A DNA stretch of 47,892 bases from a virus. Shown one piece after another: positions 42,859 through 47,892 of this stretch. Every line of letters starts with the position of its first letter. The first letter of the stretch is position 1. The position numbers and the translations under genes are program-made. Below the pieces are notes generated by a model that saw only the letters and a program-made list of their open reading frames with translations, was not told where the DNA came from and did no database searches. The DNA is taken from IMG/VR virus record IMGVR_UViG_3300030098_006132, positions 1 to 47,892 of that record, one strand, 5' to 3'.

Positions 42859-44099
42859 CAGAACAAAGTTAACAAATCCTCTCTAAAGTGTTTGAGGGTA
42901 TAGTTCTTCTTGTCTATCACTGCTTTATATATTTTGTCTTCGATTCCATCTTCGGCAAATATCCAATAAACCTTATTATAGGTCCTGTCTTTGGTATTCA
43001 TTCTATCTCTGCTCTGCCAATAACTTGTAGCGGAAAAATCTATGTTGTAATATACAATATATTTTGCCTGCTTTAGGCTTATCCCTTCGCGTCCACTTAC
43101 AATCTGTAAAGCAATACTTTTATCGGGGTCGTTATTAAACTCGTCAATGTCAGTAGTAAAAAGCCTTTCTGGATATACTTCTTTTAAAGCCTCCAGCTCT
43201 TGCTTAAACTTATAGAATATCGCTATCTTTTGTTCATAAAATCTTTGGGCAATAAACTCTGCCTTAGAATAGTCTATAGTCTTAGCATTGCCCGATTCAA
43301 ATATAGCCGTACCGCTATAAAGCTGATGGAGCTTACTCATAAGCTTAGCTCCTGTGTCCGCAAGAATAACCTCTTCATTGCCTGTAATAACCCTATCATT
43401 CCTTAACATGTTGCTCATCCTATATGTAAGGTGGCTCATCTTAACATGCAAAATCTCTTCCTCAACCTCTGATTTAAAGCCCGCCTCTTTTTGGGTGTAG
43501 TTGATAGTATAAGGAGCTACCGCGGCAAGTATCTTTTTTTCTATGCCATTAGAGTAGTCATTGATTCTATTACCGCCTATCATCTTCTGCTTGACAATAA
43601 CATAGTCGTCAGCCCATCTATAGAAGTTTTTATACTGAGCAAAAGGGTTGTTGGGGTGGCCATACATCTGATGATATATCTGGGAAAAGCTCTCAGGAGT
43701 AGGTGTCCCTGATAACAATATAAGAGAGCAGCCATGTTTAGAGATAAGCTCCTTGACTTGCTTGGCTCTTTTGTTAGGGGGAGCAAAAGCTCCCATGCTA
43801 TGGGCTTCATCACAGATAATGATATCCCACTTATGCTCAGGGATTTTATGTAGGCTCTCATAGTTGATGACATCCATAGTATATGAGGGAGCATAGGCAT
43901 CATAGTCTGCCTGAATAGAAGATATAGCCTTTTTCTTGGTGATAAAAAGGATAGAGGTAGCCTTTACTTGCTCACATATCCCCAATGCGGTAAGGGTTTT
44001 GCCTGTACGCACCTCCATAGCTAAGTATAGTAGCCCCTTATCTCGCAAGATATGCGTTCCCTTTTCAATTATTTCCTTCTGATAATCTCTAAATTCCAT
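42858..44099 (-). CDS. SNF2/SF2-type DNA helicase
   Basis: The 413-residue protein carries a complete SF2 motor: Q-like start (MEFRDYQKEII), motif I EVRTGKTLTA with K34, motif II IICDEAHSM (97-100), motif III LLSGTPTPES, and the second lobe with SGREGISLKQAKYIVYYN and motif VI YWQSRDRMNTKDR. This is the compact DEAH/SNF2 helicase type common in phages, which remodels forked or branched DNA. It lies directly upstream of VRR-NUC and overlaps the gene before it by 11 bases. Confidence 0.9.
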   Translation of the reverse strand: MEFRDYQKEIIEKGTHILRDKGLLYLAMEVRTGKTLTALGICEQVKATSILFITKKKAISSIQADYDAYAPSYTMDVINYESLHKIPEHKWDIIICDEAHSMGAFAPPNKRAKQVKELISKHGCSLILLSGTPTPESFSQIYHQMYGHPNNPFAQYKNFYRWADDYVIVKQKMIGGNRINDYSNGIEKKILAAVAPYTINYTQKEAGFKSEVEEEILHVKMSHLTYRMSNMLRNDRVITGNEEVILADTGAKLMSKLHQLYSGTAIFESGNAKTIDYSKAEFIAQRFYEQKIAIFYKFKQELEALKEVYPERLFTTDIDEFNNDPDKSIALQIVSGREGISLKQAKYIVYYNIDFSATSYWQSRDRMNTKDRTYNKVYWIFAEDGIEDKIYKAVIDKKNYTLKHFREDLLTLF

Positions 44100-44307
44100 T
44101 TTTAATTATTTTTTGTAGTTCTTTATGAGTATATTTTTTGCCCCAATTCATTTTTTTATCTAGCCTTTCAAACTTCTCACACAATTCATCGAGGGTTTCA
44201 CAAGACATGAGCGTTCTCCATCCAAAAGTAAAAGGCTTCTGTATCTGAGGCTCAGTGTTAAAATGAAACTGATTTTGTTCTTCATTATATTCTAAGTGAT
44301 ATAACAT
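44089..44307 (-). CDS. Small basic protein of unknown function
   Basis: From the ATG at 44307 the product has 72 residues (MLYHLEYNEEQNQFHFNTEP) and begins one base after the upstream stop. A longer start at 44343 (84 residues, MEFRNYQTKTTK) overlaps the upstream gene by 35 bases; its first residues look like the helicase N-terminus. The C-terminal part is helical and basic (LDKKMNWGKKYTHKELQKII). No motif is recognised. It overlaps the helicase start by 11 bases. Confidence 0.55.
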   Translation of the reverse strand: MLYHLEYNEEQNQFHFNTEPQIQKPFTFGWRTLMSCETLDELCEKFERLDKKMNWGKKYTHKELQKIIKNGI

Positions 44308-44308
44308 C

Positions 44309-44518
44309 TTAGTTGTTTTGGTCTGATAATTCCGAAATTCCATATTCTTTAGCTTTTTGTTTTTTTAATTCTTCTAACTCATCACCATCCACAATATTGT
44401 TAGACTCCCATGTCTCTACAAGTGCATCATTAACATAGATGCGAACCTCTGTGCATATCTTTCCCGCCTCATCAAATGAAAAAGGATAGTAGTATGTCAG
44501 GTATCTTATCGTTTTCAT
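44309..44518 (-). CDS. Small protein of unknown function
   Basis: A 69-residue product (MKTIRYLTYYYPFSFDEAGK) with a strand-rich start, a short turn (NDALVETWESNNIV) and a charged helix (DELEELKKQKAKEYG). It overlaps the upstream gene by four bases (ATGA). No family recognised. Confidence 0.6.
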   Translation of the reverse strand: MKTIRYLTYYYPFSFDEAGKICTEVRIYVNDALVETWESNNIVDGDELEELKKQKAKEYGISELSDQNN

Positions 44519-44757
44519 AGTAGCGTGATATGAACAGGTGTATATTCTCCAACGTATGCACAGAAGACGTTAAAGTTTAAATACTCTATAGCATCTTCAA
44601 TAGTCATGCCGTCTCTTTCCATAAGTATCTTAATCATCTTATCTTCATCATAGACTACCTTGCCATCGCGGTGGTATCCAATTACTGCATCATTAAAGCC
44701 GTCCCATAAGATAGCTTCGTGATTTAATTCTGCTATAGTATCTATTATATTACTCAT
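44515..44757 (-). CDS. Small phage protein with LWDGFNDAVIG motif
   Basis: The 80-residue protein (MSNIIDTIAELNHEAILWDG) is acidic. The pattern A.LWDG.ndAviG...DGkvVYDe.k.I..l...gm..edA.ey...n....yvGeytP is one I know from many unnamed small phage proteins. Its function is unknown to me. It is linked to the gene downstream by an ATGA overlap and separated by four bases from the one upstream. Confidence 0.65.
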   Translation of the reverse strand: MSNIIDTIAELNHEAILWDGFNDAVIGYHRDGKVVYDEDKMIKILMERDGMTIEDAIEYLNFNVFCAYVGEYTPVHITLL

Positions 44758-44761
44758 TGTT

Positions 44762-45145
44762 TTACATTTTAAGGTTAAATAATTCTTTTACAGGCACCAA
44801 CACGATGACGTTATTGTTATCACCGCAGTGTTTTATATTGCCCAATTTGTATTGCTTACGAGCTAGCTCCTTGAGCTTCTCAGTGGGGACAATGACATAG
44901 ACTACATCTTCGCCATTTTTATGGAAAATATAGCACCAATGGGTAGCCTCTGTGGTAGCGATACCACTAGGCCTGCCCTGTTGCATATATTCTATAGCCA
45001 TATTGCCTGTGCTTAACGCAGCTCTGTCGCGCTTAACCTCAATCTTTTCGTTCTTAAAGATATTGTAAAGCTTCTCCTCCCCTATCTGTCCAAAGGCAAG
45101 GTCTATATCCCAATCGTATTTGTTGCTAAATAAATCTCCCATCAT
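44762..45145 (-). CDS. PD-(D/E)XK-like nuclease or recombination-associated protein
   Basis: The 127-residue protein (MMGDLFSNKYDWDIDLAFGQ) has an acid motif EVKRD (36-40), then TGNMAIEYMQQGRPSGIATT (46-65) and TEATHWCYIF, followed by strand VVYVIVPTEKLKELARKQYK. The EVK plus NMAIEY / GkPSGI.tTeAd.W pattern is that of small PD-(D/E)XK-fold endonuclease-like proteins found in phages. The order E, xK, then IE is compatible with a two-metal active site, but the first catalytic Asp is not unambiguous (D13 or D15). It overlaps the 57-residue ORF by four bases (ATGA). Confidence 0.6.
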   Translation of the reverse strand: MMGDLFSNKYDWDIDLAFGQIGEEKLYNIFKNEKIEVKRDRAALSTGNMAIEYMQQGRPSGIATTEATHWCYIFHKNGEDVVYVIVPTEKLKELARKQYKLGNIKHCGDNNNVIVLVPVKELFNLKM

Positions 45146-45315
45146 GGTATATTATCAACGTCATCAGGCACCTTCCAAACAGATTCCTGCTCATCGCCTG
45201 GGTCTGAAATAATATAAGACTCTATGCGCTTTAAGGACGAAGCAATAGATGTCAAAGCATCAGCAATTTTCGCTTCACTATCCTTCTCAAGGGTGTAATT
45301 AGTGTTCTCATTCAT
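45142..45315 (-). CDS. 57-residue small helical ORF coupled to the nuclease-like gene
   Basis: The ORF from the ATG at 45315 encodes MNENTNYTLEKDSEAKIADA and continues with a helix (LTSIASSLKRIESYI) and an acidic Pro-containing tail (DPGDEQESVWKVPDD). Its stop TGA shares bases with the ATG of the nuclease-like gene (ATGA). Acidic short proteins can inhibit or stabilise a partner, and this arrangement would give equal translation, but the role is unknown. Confidence 0.6.
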   Translation of the reverse strand: MNENTNYTLEKDSEAKIADALTSIASSLKRIESYIISDPGDEQESVWKVPDDVDNIP

Positions 45316-45342
45316 TAGATTAAAATATTTAAAGTTAAAAAA

Positions 45343-45435
45343 TCAGCTATAGCGTGCATTGATATATACTAAAAGCATTAGCATTAAAAATAAAATGGTT
45401 AATATCCAGCTCAATGGTGGGTCATCGTCTCTCAT
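45343..45435 (-). CDS. 30-residue single-pass membrane microprotein
   Basis: The ORF encodes MRDDDPPLSWILTILFLMLM and ends LLVYINARYS. Residues about 9-25 are hydrophobic enough to span a membrane; the short N-terminus is acidic. The stop codon is TGA at 45343-45345. Its ATG overlaps the stop of the upstream 75-residue gene by ATGA, a common sign of real phage microproteins. No relative is recognised. Confidence 0.55.
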   Translation of the reverse strand: MRDDDPPLSWILTILFLMLMLLVYINARYS

Positions 45436-45659
45436 AACATAAGGTTTTGGTGGTCTAATTTTTTATCTAACTTATTTATCTCCTTAAAAGCCCACTCATA
45501 AGCCTCAACAGGAGACACGAAATCAGATTTTGTTTTCTCAGTAACCCAATAATTTTTACCTTCTTTATAAATACCACAAATCCATTTCCGTTTTGAAGAT
45601 AGCGGCTGCACTTGCACCCACCATCCTTTTTTTACAAGGTTTATTAAACTATTCATCAT
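45432..45659 (-). CDS. Small Trp-rich protein of unknown function
   Basis: The product has 75 residues (MMNSLINLVKKGWWVQVQPL). It is basic with several tryptophans and tyrosines (KWICGIYKEGKNYWVTEKTK), which looks like a compact beta domain followed by a helix (EAYEWAFKEINKL). The ATG at 45656 is an alternative start. It overlaps the upstream zinc-ribbon gene by 11 bases and the downstream microprotein by four. Confidence 0.6.
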   Translation of the reverse strand: MMNSLINLVKKGWWVQVQPLSSKRKWICGIYKEGKNYWVTEKTKSDFVSPVEAYEWAFKEINKLDKKLDHQNLML

Positions 45660-46014
45660 CTACAATTAAGTTATCAATATTACATTTATGGCATATCCAA
45701 TGTTCTTCAGGGTTGTTTCTTTTCCCATCAGTTTTATATATGCCGAGGAAATGTGCCTCACTAGTATTAAAATATCCGTAACACCAACGACAGCTTATAG
45801 AAATATATCCCCTATTTAAAGACCTGATAAAGGTCTTAATATTGGCATCGTTATAAAAACAATCTGCGCTAGTACCCGCCAATGATTCCCATAAATCATA
45901 ATCCATATCTTTAAGGGCGTTCATATACGCCTCCCCAGGCCTCTCCCCTTGCTTGTAGCGCAAAACAAAGGTAGAGGTTAGGGTAATCCATTCAGTGTCA
46001 CTTAGTTTTCTCAT
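45649..46014 (-). CDS. Zinc-ribbon-like small protein
   Basis: The 121-residue protein (MRKLSDTEWITLTSTFVLRY) has a helical first half and two CxxC pairs: C75/C78 in ISCRWCYGYF and C108/C111 in WICHKCNID. The 29-residue spacing is compatible with a zinc ribbon, used for nucleic-acid or protein contact. It lies between the helicase-like gene and a run of tiny ORFs in the replication arm. A transcription or replication accessory role is inferred. Confidence 0.6.
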   Translation of the reverse strand: MRKLSDTEWITLTSTFVLRYKQGERPGEAYMNALKDMDYDLWESLAGTSADCFYNDANIKTFIRSLNRGYISISCRWCYGYFNTSEAHFLGIYKTDGKRNNPEEHWICHKCNIDNLIVDDE

Positions 46015-46023
46015 ATATATAAT

Positions 46024-47892
46024 TTAAAAGGGCACACTTACAGGGTCATTCTCGTGTAAAATAAAATACTTGCCATTGCGGTCTTTGCCAATGGTGGCAT
46101 CAAAGCCTGTCTTATAATAGGCATACTCTTGAATCCATTTGCCAAACCTCTGTGGGGTAATCTTCAGCTTATCGAAGTTGGTGTATTCCGAAGTAAAGCT
46201 ATGCCACAAGGTGTGCTGATACACTTTAACCCCTACACCAATATCCTCAACATTAAGAGGGTTGGTTATCCACTCATAGAACACACTGCTTGTTGCGGTC
46301 TGCAGCTTTCTGTCTTCCATATTTTTAAACTCACCCTGAATAAATCCTGTGCGTAAATAATTCTTTAGAGCATCTATCATATAGTTATCAAACCGCATCC
46401 ACTCCTCAGTATCCCAATCGGTAAATAAAAGCCTACCAAATTCATCTAAAGGCGTAAAGTTTTTGTGATAGAACTTTCTAAACTCCAGCTCCCACTTCCT
46501 TCGCTCAAAGCTATTACCCTTACCGACTATAGCATAGTTGGTGGTAATAATAATCTTAGGGCTCTGAGCAAAAGGAATCTTTATGGCATCTTTGTTTTTC
46601 TTCTCCAAAGTAATACCCTCCGTGACCACACTAAACAATCGCTCAAAATGAAAAGACTTTCTCACATCATCAAAGCATAAGGTCTGCGTATCTTGAGAGA
46701 GGGTCTGATAGGCAAAGCTCTTCTCAAAGCTAAAGGCCTTTCCATCTATGGTAACAAGCTTCTTCATCTGTGAGATGCCATTAACAAACAATCCCTTTCC
46801 TGTGCCTCCCTCAGGGTTTTCCGAAAGTATTTCATCATTGATAATAACAGCGGGGCAATACGATTGATTCTTAAAGCCATGCAGCAAGAATCCTATAGTG
46901 CTTTCCACAGATAATATATTCTTATCAGAGCCCGCAACATTATGAATGAACTTCTTAAAGTCGCACTCTATGTCATTGGTGAAGTCAAAGTCCCTGTCTA
47001 TTACTTGGTCTTTCCATACATAGCCACCGAGGTCGATATAGTCTACAAGCTCAACATTTGCTTTAGTAACCTTAACCGCACAATTATTATAATATATATA
47101 AGCACTGCGCTTATCGTCTTTAATAAAGTAAGCGTCTATGCTTTTAATCATTCCCAAAAAGTCCTCTTTGAAGTATCGCGTCTTATCAGCAAAATGATTA
47201 TAGACTACCATATCCCCCTTAGAATACAACCAATGCAATACAAAGTCTTTGATATATTCTACAGCAATGTTCTCAATGAGGTTGTCTTTAACACGCACAA
47301 AAAGAAAAGCCGTAGAGCCTGGAGGTGAATACTTATATATACCATTATCCTCCAAAAATTCTTTGAAGAGATTATGTACTATACTTACCCCTCCATTAGA
47401 GCTAATAGTCCAAAACTGAATCTTATGTGCTTCTTGTTTTATTTCCCCGATGACCTCTTCTAGGTCATGCTCCCCCACTCCTTTTTCCTTTAGCTCATGC
47501 CGAATCTCTTTATCTGTAGCTCCTGATTTCATCTTTACCTTGATGTCCTCTACTGCTGCGTTGTCCTCAAAAAACCTAGTGTTATGCTCTGCAAAGTTCT
47601 TATATGCGGAGTTGATAGTAGTACGTATCTCCTCTTCACTAAAGCCCTTAGTAGTATAATTCCCTAACACATAGAGCGCAAGAGATTTGTCTACTCCAAA
47701 CTTATTAAAGGCGCTTGCGATAACAAACATATTATTGTTGCGTTCCCCTTCAACCATTGGGAAGTTATCTTCCCACCACTTCAAAAGCCTCCGCACTACC
47801 TCCCCGTGGTCGCTAATGCGTATCGTTGGCCTCTCCCCTACAACGAGGTATTCACTCTCATCAAACTCTTTCTTCTCTGTCCATACCTCAGA
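46024..47892 (-). CDS. SF3/DUF5906-type replicative helicase (5' end beyond the window)
   Basis: The frame is open to the right edge, so the gene is cut; the first visible residues are SEVWTEKKEFDESEYLVVGE. At least 622 residues are present. The ATPase core is clear: Walker A ENPEGGTGKGLF (DNA about 46788-46815), Walker B TLCFDDVRKS (about 46655-46680), and the sensor segment KIIITTNYAIVGKGNSFERR (DNA about 46490-46560). This set is typical of DUF5906/D5-type helicases of Bacteroidota phages. The upstream part (WWEDNFPMVEGERNNNMFVI) resembles the helical region between a BT4734-like primase and the helicase, so the missing 5' part may encode a primase. It probably drives phage DNA replication. 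Confidence 0.85.
   Translation of the reverse strand, partial: SEVWTEKKEFDESEYLVVGERPTIRISDHGEVVRRLLKWWEDNFPMVEGERNNNMFVIASAFNKFGVDKSLALYVLGNYTTKGFSEEEIRTTINSAYKNFAEHNTRFFEDNAAVEDIKVKMKSGATDKEIRHELKEKGVGEHDLEEVIGEIKQEAHKIQFWTISSNGGVSIVHNLFKEFLEDNGIYKYSPPGSTAFLFVRVKDNLIENIAVEYIKDFVLHWLYSKGDMVVYNHFADKTRYFKEDFLGMIKSIDAYFIKDDKRSAYIYYNNCAVKVTKANVELVDYIDLGGYVWKDQVIDRDFDFTNDIECDFKKFIHNVAGSDKNILSVESTIGFLLHGFKNQSYCPAVIINDEILSENPEGGTGKGLFVNGISQMKKLVTIDGKAFSFEKSFAYQTLSQDTQTLCFDDVRKSFHFERLFSVVTEGITLEKKNKDAIKIPFAQSPKIIITTNYAIVGKGNSFERRKWELEFRKFYHKNFTPLDEFGRLLFTDWDTEEWMRFDNYMIDALKNYLRTGFIQGEFKNMEDRKLQTATSSVFYEWITNPLNVEDIGVGVKVYQHTLWHSFTSEYTNFDKLKITPQRFGKWIQEYAYYKTGFDATIGKDRNGKYFILHENDPVSVPF

Noticed and set aside
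47794-47796. GTG at 47796 as the start of the helicase gene
   Set aside because: The frame stays open for 32 more codons to the window edge, so this valine codon is internal.
1-47892. CRISPR array, integrase, repressor or tRNA genes
   Set aside because: I looked for regularly spaced repeats, recombinase motifs and cloverleaf-type sequence and found none I could support by eye; a covariance-model search would be needed to exclude tRNAs.

Overview
The window looks like most of the genome of a lytic, short-tailed (podovirus-type) phage of a marine or aquatic Bacteroidota/Flavobacteriia host. Three things point to that host group. Promoter-like TAnnTTTG boxes, the bacteroidetal -7 consensus, sit in front of gene blocks. 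Start codons are preceded by A-rich leaders rather than clear Shine-Dalgarno sites. Protein domains typical of the phylum appear in the tail (a BACON-like domain) and in the replication block (DUF5906-type helicase). I see no integrase, repressor, insertion sequence, CRISPR array or tRNA gene.

Layout. Positions 1-586 hold the end of a rightward gene and a convergent leftward small gene. From about 641 to 39084 everything reads rightward: small proteins and a tail fibre with YadA-like repeats and a self-cleaving S74 chaperone (641-4835); a lysis block with an overlapping spanin-like pair, an Amidase_3 endolysin and two holin-like membrane proteins (4835-6499); small accessory genes and a double GroES-like co-chaperonin (6487-7822); packaging and head genes (TerS-like, TerL, portal, scaffold, major capsid; 7807-15403); neck, ring and tail genes including a 1,891-residue protein with BACON-like and Ig-like domains (15473-24043); two tail-surface proteins (24063-26341); and three presumed internal/ejection proteins ending in a 3,312-residue polyvalent protein with a transglycosylase-like and a zincin-like (HEAGH) segment (26383-39084). 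From 39087 to the right edge everything reads leftward: metallophosphoesterase, class II ribonucleotide reductase, VRR-NUC nuclease, SNF2-type helicase, a PD-(D/E)XK-like protein, several tiny coupled ORFs, and an SF3/DUF5906-type helicase that runs off the window.

The two arms divide labour: the leftward arm makes nucleotides and replicates or repairs DNA, and the rightward arm builds the particle and lyses the cell. The order portal, scaffold, capsid, ring, BACON-bearing tail protein, ejection proteins resembles crAss-like phages, but the genome seems much smaller and carries its own RNR; the relationship is an inference.

Most notable points: a lipoprotein (o-spanin candidate) gene that seems to continue in the -1 frame after a run of nine A's; a single gene boxed by two near-identical terminator-promoter junctions (moron-like); the giant polyvalent ejection protein; virion-protein modules reused among different genes; a tandem GroES-fold protein; and four short ORFs (30-57 aa) coupled to, or nested tightly between, larger genes.
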